A stretch of 64,000 bases of DNA, from positions 1 through 64,000 of the forward strand of contig NZ_JARXVH010000010.1 in NCBI RefSeq assembly GCF_029892565.1, read 5' to 3'. Of this stretch, positions 45,403 through 53,823 are shown piece by piece. The stretch is from Streptomyces pseudovenezuelae. GTDB lineage: Bacteria; Actinomycetota; Actinomycetes; Streptomycetales; Streptomycetaceae. Position numbers and translations under genes: made by a program. Every line of letters begins with the position of its first letter. Position 1 is the first letter of the stretch. Below the pieces are notes generated by a model. That model searched no databases. It saw only the letters and a list, made by a program, of their open reading frames with translations, and was not told the origin of the DNA.

Positions 45403-47641
45403 GGCCCGGCACTCTGAGGTCCAGTACGACGGGTACGGCGTCGAGCGCGGCCCGCGCCGACTCGGCGACCCGGATCTCGACGACCTCGGACGGGGCGAGT
45501 TGGTCGGCGTCAGGTGACATGGAGACCGTTCGCCGCTCGCCGGGCGCGAGCCCGACGCCCTCGAACGCGCACAGTTCGAGGGTGCGCGGCCATACGGGCG
45601 TGATCAGCCTGCGAATGTACAACTGGACGACCGAACGCCCGTACCGCTCCCCGGTGTTGGTGACATCGACGTCGACGGTCAGCCCCGACAGACGTGGCGT
45701 GCCGTACGCGAAGCTCGTGTACGACAGCCCGTGCCCGAAGGAGTGGAGCGGCTCGGCGCTCTCGTCCACGTAGCCGCTGTACTCGATGTCCTTGTGGTTG
45801 TAGTGGACGGGGAGTTGGGCGGCCGAACGCGGGACGGAGACGGAGAGGCGGCCCGCGGGTTCCGCCAGCCCGAGCAGCACCTCGGCGATCGCCTCGCCGC
45901 CCCACTGGCCCGGGTACCAGGCGGTGAGCAGCGCGGCAGCGGTGTCGGGCACGATGTGCGGGCGGCCTTGAACCAGCACGACCGCCGTCGGCGTTCCCGT
46001 CGCGACGACGGCGTCCAACAGGGCGTACTGAGCCGCCCCCAGCCGCAGCCCCGCCAGGTCGGCCCCCTCACCGCACGTCATCTCCGAAACGGCCGTGACA
46101 GCGGCCCCGTTGGCGGCGAAGTCCGTCCCGGACGTACGGGCGCTGCTGCCGCCCAGGACCAGTACGGCGAGGTCGGAGGTGGCAGCGGCGGCGACCGCCT
46201 CGGGGATGCCGGCGAGGTCGTCGCCGGTGAGGGCGCAACCGGGGGCGTGCCGGATGTCGACGCCGGACGGGACGAGCCGGCGCAGCCCGTCGAGCACGCT
46301 GGTACCGGTGCCGGGGCGCTGCGGGGCGGTGTAGTCGCCCAACTGGTGTTCAGTGGTGGCGGATTGGGGGCCGACAACGGCGATACGGGAGACGGTGGGC
46401 GAGACCGGGAGGGTGCCGGCGTGGTTGCTCAGGAGAGTTACCGACGCTCGGGCGAGGTCGGTGCTCAGGGCACGGCCCTGCTCGGGAGGCGGCAACTCCC
46501 CTCGCCCGTAGGGCCGTTCGAAGAGGCCGAGGCGGAACTTGAGGCGCAGGACGCGCGCCACGGCCGCGTCGAGCACGGACTCCTCGACCAGCCCCCGCTC
46601 GACGGCCTCCGCCAGATGCGTGAAGCCCTCGTCCCAAAGGCTCAGGTCGACACCGGCGTTGAGCGCGAGGGCGCCCGCCGAGACCTTGTCGCCGGTGATG
46701 CGGGCCAGCCGGTCCACGGCGAGGCCGTCCGCCATGACCAGGCCGGTGAACCCCCAGCGGTCCCGGAGCAGTTCGGTGAGCAGAGCGCGGTTGCCGGCGC
46801 TGGGCAGGCCGTCGACCTCGTTGTACGCGGCCATCACGGCCGCGGCCCCGGCTCGGACGCCGGCGCGGGCGGCGGGCAGGTGGATCTCGTGCAGCTCCCT
46901 CGAACTCAGCGCGGACTCGGCGGAGTTGCGGCCACCGACGGTGGCGCCCTGTCCGGCGAAGTGCTTCAGGACGACGGGGGTCTTGTCGGCGGCGAAGTGC
47001 TCGCCCGGTGCGCCCTGCATGCCGCGCACGAGGGCCTCGGTGAGCCTCGCCGCGAGGTACGGGTCCTCGCCGAAGCACTCCTCGGTGCGGCCCCAGCGGG
47101 GGTCGCGGGCGATGTCGAGGGCCGCGACCAGGGCGACATGGCCACCGCGGGCGCGCAGTTCGGCGGCGGCGTACGCGGCGGCCCGCTCGTACAGCTCGGG
47201 GTCCCAGGTGGCGCCGACGGCCAGGTTGACCGGGAGGACTGTGCCGTCCAGCGCCATGTGCCCGTGCGGCATCTCCTCGACGAACAGTGCCGGTATGCCG
47301 AGGCGGCTGCTGTCGATGACGTGCCGCTGAACCAACTCGGCGAGTTCCGCGCTGTGTTCGGCGTCCGGTCCGTTGGCGTGGTCGACGCCGGACCAGGCGT
47401 CGGCGCGCATCAGGCCGTACAGGGCGCCGAGTCCGCCGAAGCGGTCGGTCTCGGCGTGCAGGGCGTCGGTGAGTTCGAAGCCGGTGGCAGTGCGGCGGTA
47501 GGCGTCCCAGCCGTACATGCGCTGGTTGAGCTGGCCGACCTTCTCGCGCAGGGTCATACGGGAGAGGAGGTCCCGGACGCGGGCGTCCGTGGGGGCGGCG
47601 GGGTCGCGATAGGTGCCGCTCAGGGCTGCTGCCTGTGTCAT
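45392..47641 (-). CDS. GH3 beta-glycosidase (beta-glucosidase-like)
   Basis: A 749-residue family 3 glycosidase without a signal peptide. It has the N-terminal TIM barrel (KHFAGQGATVGGRNSA; nucleophile Asp305 in LVMADGLAVDRL), the alpha/beta sandwich (LAVLVLGGSS), and the C-terminal fibronectin-like domain (GHGLSYTSFAYG). The domain order is that of beta-glucosidases and beta-xylosidases. Substrate cannot be fixed; among alpha-mannosidase and GlcNAc-processing genes, beta-mannosyl or beta-glucosyl linkages of an imported oligosaccharide are plausible. ATG overlaps the stop of the kinase gene (ATGA). Confidence 0.9.
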   Translation of the reverse strand: MTQAAALSGTYRDPAAPTDARVRDLLSRMTLREKVGQLNQRMYGWDAYRRTATGFELTDALHAETDRFGGLGALYGLMRADAWSGVDHANGPDAEHSAELAELVQRHVIDSSRLGIPALFVEEMPHGHMALDGTVLPVNLAVGATWDPELYERAAAYAAAELRARGGHVALVAALDIARDPRWGRTEECFGEDPYLAARLTEALVRGMQGAPGEHFAADKTPVVLKHFAGQGATVGGRNSAESALSSRELHEIHLPAARAGVRAGAAAVMAAYNEVDGLPSAGNRALLTELLRDRWGFTGLVMADGLAVDRLARITGDKVSAGALALNAGVDLSLWDEGFTHLAEAVERGLVEESVLDAAVARVLRLKFRLGLFERPYGRGELPPPEQGRALSTDLARASVTLLSNHAGTLPVSPTVSRIAVVGPQSATTEHQLGDYTAPQRPGTGTSVLDGLRRLVPSGVDIRHAPGCALTGDDLAGIPEAVAAAATSDLAVLVLGGSSARTSGTDFAANGAAVTAVSEMTCGEGADLAGLRLGAAQYALLDAVVATGTPTAVVLVQGRPHIVPDTAAALLTAWYPGQWGGEAIAEVLLGLAEPAGRLSVSVPRSAAQLPVHYNHKDIEYSGYVDESAEPLHSFGHGLSYTSFAYGTPRLSGLTVDVDVTNTGERYGRSVVQLYIRRLITPVWPRTLELCAFEGVGLAPGERRTVSMSPDADQLAPSEVVEIRVAESARAALDAVPVVLDLRVPGLRA

Positions 47642-48789
47642 GACCGGCGTCCGTACTCAAGCCGGGCGAGGGCCACGGCACCTCGACAGCCGTCGGCGAC
47701 CCAGTCCAGGGGCAGGCCGAGCGTGTGGAGGCGGGCGGCGAGGAGGCCGGTGAGGGGTCCGTCGGGGCCGAGGAGACCGCCGGTCGCCACGACCCGCTCG
47801 CCTGGCTGCGGGTCCAACGCCCGCACGGTGGCGGTCAGTTGATCAGCGGCCTCGTCGAGGATCGCCAGCGCCACGGCGTCCTTGTCCTGGGCCGCCTCGA
47901 CGACCAGCGGGGCGAGACGGGCGAGGCGGATCGGGAGCTCGGCCATGACGACGGGGAGCAGGTGCATGCGGTAGGCCTCTCGGCCGGAGCGAGGCCAGGA
48001 GGTGGGGCCCTCGGACTGCGAGCCGCCTTCCTGCGAGCCGCCTTCCTGCGAGGCTCCGCCCTGCGAGCCCTCAGACTGCGAGCCGCCTTCCTGCGAGGCT
48101 CCGCCGTGCGAGCCCTCAGGCCGGGAGACACCCTCCGGCAGCACCCCCTCCGGCAACCCCAGCGCCCGTCCCACCGACCCCGCCAGTACCGTCTCCCGTC
48201 CCCTCCCGTCGGCCATCCGCAACGCGGCCCGTACCGCAGCGCGGCCGATCCAGAAGCCGCTGCCGTCGTCGCCGAGGAGCCAGCCGTCGCCGTCCACGGT
48301 GGCCGTGCAGTGGCGGTCGGTGATGCGCATGGCGACAGCTCCCGTGCCCGCGACCAGGGCGAGGCCGTCGGCCGGGGTGCCCGGGGCGGAGGCGAAGGCG
48401 GCCTCGATGTCGCTGCAGATGCCGGGCGGGCCTGCCGTGATGCCCAGGCTGCGAAGGGCGACGGTGAGGGCGGTCAGGGCGTTGCGGTGGCCCCGGTCGT
48501 CCGCCGAGACGCCGGTCGCGCCCGCGAAACCGCCGGCCACGGCGACGACCCGGCCCCGCCATGCTTCCGGCACCGCCCGGGCCACGGCCTCGACGAGATG
48601 GTCGGTGAGCTCGGGCAGCGGAACGGTCAGGGCGTTGCCCGGACCGGCGGAGCCCTCGCCGAGGGGGCGGCCGTCGGCCGCGGTGGCGAGGACGGCACGG
48701 GTGCGGGTGCCGCCGGCGTCCAGGCCGACGACGAGCGCCGGTGCATCGGCATCCGTACGAAGAACGCTCTGGTTGAAATCGTTATCCAT
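47638..48789 (-). CDS. BadF/BadG-type N-acetylglucosamine kinase-like protein with repeat insert
   Basis: An actin-like ATPase-fold sugar kinase of about 383 residues. LVVGLDAGGTRTRAVLA is the phosphate-1 loop; LVAGTGAVAMRI and GDGWLLGDDGSGFWIG follow, as in eukaryotic-type GlcNAc kinases. It probably phosphorylates free GlcNAc or a similar sugar released by the glycosidases. A low-complexity insert of Gly/Ser/Gln/Glu repeats interrupts the C-terminal lobe (about residues 226-260) and is not a family feature. I start at ATG 48789; another ATG lies at 48813, inside the operator-like sequence. Coupled to the GH3 gene by ATGA. Confidence 0.86.
   Translation of the reverse strand: MDNDFNQSVLRTDADAPALVVGLDAGGTRTRAVLATAADGRPLGEGSAGPGNALTVPLPELTDHLVEAVARAVPEAWRGRVVAVAGGFAGATGVSADDRGHRNALTALTVALRSLGITAGPPGICSDIEAAFASAPGTPADGLALVAGTGAVAMRITDRHCTATVDGDGWLLGDDGSGFWIGRAAVRAALRMADGRGRETVLAGSVGRALGLPEGVLPEGVSRPEGSHGGASQEGGSQSEGSQGGASQEGGSQEGGSQSEGPTSWPRSGREAYRMHLLPVVMAELPIRLARLAPLVVEAAQDKDAVALAILDEAADQLTATVRALDPQPGERVVATGGLLGPDGPLTGLLAARLHTLGLPLDWVADGCRGAVALARLEYGRRS
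48008..48112. repeat. 15-bp coding minisatellite in the kinase gene (seven units)
   Basis: Seven consecutive 15-bp units, each ending CTGCGAG or GTGCGAG, run from 48008 to 48112 and add Gly/Ser/Gln/Glu-rich pentapeptides to the kinase. Units alternate in a higher-order pattern. The length preserves frame. Confidence 0.85.
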
Positions 48790-48802
48790 TACCGACCATG
48801 GT

Positions 48803-48848
48803 GGTTGATACATTCAGCTAGGACAAGCCCCCGACCTTCCAAGGTCGG
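48803..48848. promoter_or_regulatory. Divergent control region between kinase and GH5-like genes
   Basis: GGTTGATACATTC (48803-48815) matches 9 of 13 bases of the proposed RpiR operator. Further right, CCGACCTTCCAAGGTCGG (48831-48848) has perfect 8-bp arms and could be an operator or an mRNA hairpin in the leader of the gene at 48867. Confidence 0.4.
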
Positions 48849-48866
48849 CGACGCGAGGAGGATCCC

Positions 48867-50081
48867 ATTCCCACGCCCCGCTTCGGCGTCAACTACACGC
48901 CCCGCCGCGGCTGGTTCCACTCCTGGCAGGACTTCGACCCGGCGCGCGCCCGCGAGGACCTGGCCCAGATCGCCGCCCTCGGCCTCGACCACGTCCGCGT
49001 CTTCCACCTGTGGACGCTGCTCCAGCCCAACCGCGCGCTGATCCGCACCGCGGCCGTCGACCAGCTGGCGCACCTCGTCGACCTCGCGGGCGAGGCGGGC
49101 CTCGACGTCATGGTGGACGGCGTGCAGGGGCACCTGTCGAGCTTCGACTTCTACCCGGAGTGGGCCCGCGGCTGGCACCACCGCAATGTCTTCACCGACC
49201 CCGAGGCGATCGAGGCGCAGGCGGAGCTGCTGCGCACGCTGGGCCGGGCCCTCGCCGACCGCCCGAACCTCATCGGCCTCCAGCTCGGCAACGAGCTCAA
49301 CAACCTGGTCGAGCACAACCCGGTGACCGCGGCCGAGGTGGACCACTACCTCGACACGCTGCTGACGGCCGCCCGCGAGGGCCTGCGCCCGGGGCAGCTC
49401 GCCACGCACTCCGCCTACGACGCGGCCTGGTACGGCGACGACCACCCCTTCACCCCCGAGGCCTCGGCCCGCAAGGGCGATGTGACGACCGTCCACCCGT
49501 GGGTGTTCTCCGCCGACTGCGCCCGCCGCTACGGCCCCGGCTCCCCCGAGGTGCTGCACCTGGCCGAGTACGGCACCGAGCTCGCCAAGGCCTACGCCAA
49601 GGATCCGGCCCGGCCGGTCTGGATCCAGGAGACGGGCGCGCCCGAGCCGCACATCCCGGCGGCCGACGCCCCCGCCTTCGCGCGCGCCACCGTGCTCAAC
49701 GCGGCCGGGTGCACGGACCTGTGGGGCGTGACCTGGTGGTGCTCCCACGACGTGGACCGGGCGTTGCTCGACTTCCCTGAACTGGAGTACACCCTGGGCC
49801 TCTTCGACTCCGCCGGCCACGCCAAGCCGATCGCCACCGCCCTCGCCGGCACGATCGCCGAGCTGCGGGCCGAGCCCATCTCCCCCCAACCGCGCGACAC
49901 CGCCCTGGTGTTGGACTGCACCCCGTCCACCCGTTCCGTCTCCGGCCCGGGCGGGGCGTACTTCGAGGCGTGGATGCGGCTGCGCAAGGAGGGGGAACGA
50001 CCTGCCGTGGTGCTGGCCGAACGGGCGGAGGACGCCGGGTACTTGGCGGCGCGGGGGATCGTGAGGACCGTACGACTGTGA
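48867..50081 (+). CDS. GH5-like glycoside hydrolase with probable ATT start
   Basis: A 404-residue clan-A hydrolase resembling family 5 cellulases and beta-mannanases/mannosidases. LIGLQLGNELNNL carries the acid/base (Glu143) and VWIQETGAP the nucleophile (Glu255). The conserved N-terminus FGVNYTPRRGWFHSW lies upstream of the first ATG (49110), which would remove 81 residues. No ATG, GTG, TTG or CTG is in frame between the stop at 48819-48821 and that region, but ATT at 48867 follows GAGGAGG by about six bases. Initiation at ATT is therefore predicted. No signal peptide, so it likely acts on imported oligosaccharides. Divergent from the kinase. Confidence 0.82.
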   Translation: MPTPRFGVNYTPRRGWFHSWQDFDPARAREDLAQIAALGLDHVRVFHLWTLLQPNRALIRTAAVDQLAHLVDLAGEAGLDVMVDGVQGHLSSFDFYPEWARGWHHRNVFTDPEAIEAQAELLRTLGRALADRPNLIGLQLGNELNNLVEHNPVTAAEVDHYLDTLLTAAREGLRPGQLATHSAYDAAWYGDDHPFTPEASARKGDVTTVHPWVFSADCARRYGPGSPEVLHLAEYGTELAKAYAKDPARPVWIQETGAPEPHIPAADAPAFARATVLNAAGCTDLWGVTWWCSHDVDRALLDFPELEYTLGLFDSAGHAKPIATALAGTIAELRAEPISPQPRDTALVLDCTPSTRSVSGPGGAYFEAWMRLRKEGERPAVVLAERAEDAGYLAARGIVRTVRL

Positions 50082-50150
50082 AGAGCGGACGGGCACGGCG
50101 CTGATCGATGCGGGCCCGGAACTCTCAGTCCCGCCCCTGCTCCCCCGCCC

Positions 50151-51653
50151 CTATTTCCCCGCCAACACCTCTGCCGCCGCCCGCAAGTTGACCCGGGCGC
50201 GTCCGTAGGAGCAGAGGGCGCCGCCCTCGGGGAGGCCGGTGTCCACGCGTAGCGCCTCCGGGCGGCGGGTCAGGAGGGCGTCGCGGAGGTGGGTCTGCCA
50301 GGGGTGCAGGCCGGCGTCGCACGTCGCCACGATCAGGGGCGAGTTGCCGACCACGCGCAGGATGCCGTCGACGAGGTCGGAGGGGTCGCACGGCTCGCCG
50401 GTGACCGCGGTGCCGGTGGCCGTGGGGTCGAGCGGGCGCAGTTCGGTGAGCAGGTCCTCGCCGCCCCAGTTGAGTGCGGGGTGCGGTGTCGGAAAGAGGT
50501 CGACGACGTGGGCCCCGCGTATGGGCGCCGGCAGGGAGCGGCTGCGTACGGCCTTGCGTGCCGCGATGAGGCCGGCACCGGAGTCCCAGCCCGCGACGGA
50601 TGCGACGGCCGGTGCCGCGTACCGGTCGGCGAGGTGCCGGACCCGCCCGGCGGCCTCGTACACCCGCTCCTCGGTCAGCCGCCGGGTGTGCAGGGCGTCA
50701 AGCACCGCGTCCCGGCAGGCCAGGGTGACCTCCAGGTCGGGTACGGCGACGATGACCTGGTCGGCGCCCACGGCGAGGGCTATGCGCGCGCCGGCCGCCT
50801 CGCCGTAGCGGTCGGCGATCGCCTTCATCTCCAGGGCGTCGCTGACCAGGACGCCGTCGAAGCCGATCTCGTGCCGGAGCAGGTCGCGCAGGACGCGGCG
50901 GCTGAGGGTGGCGGGGCGGTTGGCGTCGAGGGCGGGGAAGACGACGTGCGCGCTCATCATCATCGGCACCCCGGCCGCGACCGCCGCACGGAACGGCGCG
51001 AGGTCGGCCCACAGTTGGTCGTACGGCCGGGGGTCGACGGCGAGGTCGTGGTGGCTGTCGGTCACGGTGCCGCCGTGGCCGGGGAAGTGCTTGGCGCAGG
51101 AGGCGATGCCGCGGGCCTCGGTGGCGCTGATCCAGGCGCGCAGATGGCGGGCGGCGAGGTCGGGGTCGGCACCGAAGGAGCGGGTGCGCACGATCGGGTT
51201 GTCCGGGCGGAACTGGAGGTCGGCGACCGGGGCGTACGAGGCGTTGATGCCGAGGGTGGCCAGGTGGCCTGCGAGCGCGTCGGCGCAGCGGGCGGTGAGG
51301 TCCGGGTCGTCGGCGACGCCGAGGGCGTAGGAGCCGGGGACCTCGGGGGCGCCGGCCTTCACCAGGTGGCCGATGCCGCCGCCCTCGTTGTCGATGGCGA
51401 TCATCAGGTCGGGGCGCAGGGCGTGCAGGGCGTCGGTGAGCTCGCGGACCTGCTCGGCGTCGCGCACGTTGCGGGTGAACAGGATGACGCCGCCCAGGCC
51501 GCGGTCGACGAGGCGCTTGAGGGTGTCGGGGAAGGTGGTGGTGCCCTCGAAGCCGGCGACCAGACAGCGGTGGACCGCCTCGTCCAGGTCGGAGGAGACG
51601 GAGGACAGGGCCGGGGCGGAGGCCTGGCCGACGGACACGCGCTCGGGGGTCAC
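50151..51653 (-). CDS. GH3 beta-N-acetylhexosaminidase, NagZ-like
   Basis: A 500-residue GH3 enzyme with the NagZ signature KHFPGHGGTVTDSHHDL, in which Asp/His of the loop act as the acid/base dyad, and nucleophile Asp272 in GVLVSDALEMKAI. A second alpha/beta domain (about residues 350-500) is present, as in many actinobacterial relatives. It would release GlcNAc from chitobiose, glycans or muropeptides; some relatives are phosphorylases. No signal peptide. The GTG at 51653 stands seven bases after AAGAAT, so translation may be nearly leaderless. Its promoter contains a good copy of the RpiR operator between -35 and -10. Confidence 0.9.
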   Translation of the reverse strand: MTPERVSVGQASAPALSSVSSDLDEAVHRCLVAGFEGTTTFPDTLKRLVDRGLGGVILFTRNVRDAEQVRELTDALHALRPDLMIAIDNEGGGIGHLVKAGAPEVPGSYALGVADDPDLTARCADALAGHLATLGINASYAPVADLQFRPDNPIVRTRSFGADPDLAARHLRAWISATEARGIASCAKHFPGHGGTVTDSHHDLAVDPRPYDQLWADLAPFRAAVAAGVPMMMSAHVVFPALDANRPATLSRRVLRDLLRHEIGFDGVLVSDALEMKAIADRYGEAAGARIALAVGADQVIVAVPDLEVTLACRDAVLDALHTRRLTEERVYEAAGRVRHLADRYAAPAVASVAGWDSGAGLIAARKAVRSRSLPAPIRGAHVVDLFPTPHPALNWGGEDLLTELRPLDPTATGTAVTGEPCDPSDLVDGILRVVGNSPLIVATCDAGLHPWQTHLRDALLTRRPEALRVDTGLPEGGALCSYGRARVNLRAAAEVLAGK

Positions 51654-52010
51654 CCTCGGAATTCTTCTGGCTCAATCAGCCGAAAGTCAACATGCCCTTG
51701 GATTGTTTGATTCACCGACCCAGCGGCCTGCGTTTCGTGCCCGGCGGTGGCCGCGTCACCGGGGCGTGCCGTGGTGGGACATCGGACAGGACCGGTGGCG
51801 GGAGCGGTGACGGGGCCCTGGGCGGGTGGATCCGGGTGGGGTGGGAAGACTCGTACGTGTACGCGCCCGCGGCGCGTCGGTTTCCGGACACCATGGCGTC
51901 ACGCCGGACGGGAACGGTTCGGCCGTCCCCTCCTGCCTCGCCCCGTATCCGTCCCGCTCGCTCGCCGCCCCCGCGGCGCGCGGGAGTGACGTGGAAGGAC
52001 GACGTGCGCC
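51654..52010. promoter_or_regulatory. Divergent intergenic region with NagZ-like promoter and two operator candidates
   Basis: On the minus strand TTGACT (51685-51690) and AAGAAT (51661-51666) are 18 bp apart, a good promoter for the gene starting at 51653. Its spacer holds GGCTGATTGAGCC (51669-51681), 11 of 13 matches to the RpiR motif. A weaker copy, GATTGTTTGATTC, lies at 51701-51713. The remaining ~300 bp toward 52010 show no convincing gene; the only open frame there continues out of phase through the next gene. Confidence 0.6.
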
Positions 52011-53159
52011 GTGACCCTGCTGCCGCTCGACGCCACGCCCACCGCCCCCTCCGAACCGCTCGCCGCCGGGCCACTCCCCGCCCCGGCCACCTGCCCCGCC
52101 GCATCCCTCGTCCCCGCGGTCGCCGGCGCCCCCACCGGCACCGAGTCCCCCGCCCTCGCTCCCCTCCCCCTCCCCTCACTCCCGCCACTCCCCTCGTTCC
52201 TGTCCCTCCCGCGCCTGCCCCGCTCCTGGGCCCGGCTGATCCGCCGCACCCTCGTACTGCTCCCCGTCCTGCTGATCGGCGCCTGGGTGGTGAACGACTG
52301 GCGGACCCTGTACGACGGCACCACCCGGCTGGGGTCGGCCGACCCCTGGTGGCTGCTGGCCGCGTTCTTCTTCACCTGCCTGGGCTGGCTGTCCGCCTCG
52401 TGCGTACGGCAGGGCGCCCTGCCGGAGCGGCTCCCGACCGGACTGCTGATCGCGTCGCAGTTCGCCGCCGGCGCCGCCAACCACGTACTGCCGGCGAGCC
52501 TCGGCGCCCACGCCGTCACCCTGCGCTTCCTGCTGGGCCGCGGCATCCCCTTCGCCCGGGCCACCGCTTCCCTCGCCCTGTACTCCCTGGTCAGGCCGAT
52601 CGCGAAGACGATGGTGCTGCTCGGGTTCCTGGTGGCCTACCCCGATCTGCTGGGCCTGGGCGAACTCGTCCCGGACAAGCGGACGTTGTTCCTGGTCACG
52701 GGCAGCGCGACGCTCGGCCTCGGCACCGCGGCCGTCCTGGTGACGACCGTACGACCGCTGCGCCGCCCGCTCCTGGACGGCGTACGCACCGCCCTGACCG
52801 ACGTACGGACGCTGCACACCCGGCCCTCCCGGATCATCGCCCTGTGGGGCGGGGCGGCCGCCGCGCCGGTGCTCCAGGCGACCGTGATCATGTGCGTGGG
52901 CGCCTCGCTGGGCCTCACCCTGACCTGGGCGCAGGTCACCTTCGCGTTCCTGGTCGCGAGCACCGCGGTCGGCGCCGTGCCCGCGCCGGGCGGCATCGGC
53001 CCGATCGACGCGGCGATGGTCTTCACCCTGTCCGCGCTCGGCGCCCCCGTGGACCTCGCCGCGGCCAGCCTCATCGGCTACCGCGTCCTGACGGTCTGGT
53101 TGCCGCTGGTGCCGGGCGCGTTGGTGCTGTCGGCACTCGTCCAGCGAAAGGTGCTCTGA
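52011..53159 (+). CDS. YbhN/LPG-synthase-type flippase-like membrane protein
   Basis: A 382-residue membrane protein of the lysylphosphatidylglycerol synthase transmembrane superfamily. After a Pro/Ala-rich 75-residue cytoplasmic stretch come about seven or eight helices; ANHVLPASLGAHAVTLRFLL, APGGIGPIDAAMVF and YRVLTVWLPLVPGALV are characteristic of the family. Such proteins flip or modify lipids; the cargo is unknown. GTG start with GGAAGG about ten bases upstream. It stands alone, 357 bp from the divergent NagZ-like gene. Confidence 0.85.
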   Translation: MTLLPLDATPTAPSEPLAAGPLPAPATCPAASLVPAVAGAPTGTESPALAPLPLPSLPPLPSFLSLPRLPRSWARLIRRTLVLLPVLLIGAWVVNDWRTLYDGTTRLGSADPWWLLAAFFFTCLGWLSASCVRQGALPERLPTGLLIASQFAAGAANHVLPASLGAHAVTLRFLLGRGIPFARATASLALYSLVRPIAKTMVLLGFLVAYPDLLGLGELVPDKRTLFLVTGSATLGLGTAAVLVTTVRPLRRPLLDGVRTALTDVRTLHTRPSRIIALWGGAAAAPVLQATVIMCVGASLGLTLTWAQVTFAFLVASTAVGAVPAPGGIGPIDAAMVFTLSALGAPVDLAAASLIGYRVLTVWLPLVPGALVLSALVQRKVL

Positions 53160-53370
53160 GCAGGACGCGCGTCAGTGAGCCTCATGGCGGCGGGAGTTGA
53201 GCGGACGGGGTCCTACCTCCCGCGGCCCTCACCCCATTGCCCGAGCCTCCACTAGACGGCACAGGGCAGGCGCCTGCGACTTCTCGTGCCCTGCAACTCC
53301 CAGGGCTTGCCGGGCACATGGTCACCGAGGAACGTCTCCGGACAACCGACTTCTCTGGGGATGATTCATC

Positions 53371-53814
53371 ATGACCAGCCCAGAACAGACACCGAGCACC
53401 CAGGCGGTCCGCCTGATCTTCGAGTACGAGGGCGAGTCCGTCACGCTTGTCGCACAGCAGCCCGTCGACACCGTCGTCAGCGGCTTCGACGCCCACCCGG
53501 ACGTAAGCCCCGGCCACTTCGTGGAGGCGCGGGACGAGGACGGGCACGGCCTGGCCCGGGTAGCCGCGCGCGGTGCCTTCCAGGAGAGCGCCGAGGTCTT
53601 TCCCGAGGACCACTCGGAGCCCATCACCCGCGTCGACGTGGCGGCGCGCGGCGCGTTCACCGTGCTGCTCCCGGCCCCGCCCGAGGCCACCGAGGTCGCC
53701 GTCGTACGTGTCGACCGGGCCGGGTCCGGGGCGCAGCCCTTCGGCGGCGCGACCAGCCCACCGCCCGGTGCGGTGTCCGACGTGGACCTCGCCACCTTCC
53801 GGCTCCAGCGGTAG
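53371..53814 (+). CDS. Conserved-looking protein upstream of M64 peptidase
   Basis: A 147-residue acidic protein of unknown family. Mostly beta by eye (VRLIFEYEGESVTLVAQQPVDTVV; FTVLLPAPPEATEVAVVRVD), with no signal peptide or cysteine. ATG with GGGGAT upstream. Nine bases separate its stop from the M64 gene, so the two form a unit. It may be an inhibitor, chaperone or partner of the peptidase, but nothing in the sequence demonstrates this. The preceding 211 bp hold a GCCCTG/CAGGGC inverted repeat (53288-53306) and no gene. Confidence 0.72.
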   Translation: MTSPEQTPSTQAVRLIFEYEGESVTLVAQQPVDTVVSGFDAHPDVSPGHFVEARDEDGHGLARVAARGAFQESAEVFPEDHSEPITRVDVAARGAFTVLLPAPPEATEVAVVRVDRAGSGAQPFGGATSPPPGAVSDVDLATFRLQR

Positions 53815-53823
53815 GGGGCGGCC

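Noticed and set aside
48008..48112. CRISPR-like array
   Set aside because: Units are 15 bp, contiguous, without unique spacers, and lie in frame within a kinase gene. The same reasoning applies to 13331-13420.
48813..48813. Upstream ATG as start of the BadF-type kinase
   Set aside because: It would place the operator-like sequence inside the coding region and adds eight residues without family resemblance; 48789 is preferred, though not proven.
51692..53200. 502-codon plus-strand frame overlapping the YbhN-like gene
   Set aside because: Arg/Pro-rich shadow; the frame used by the 52011 gene has clear transmembrane helices and family motifs.
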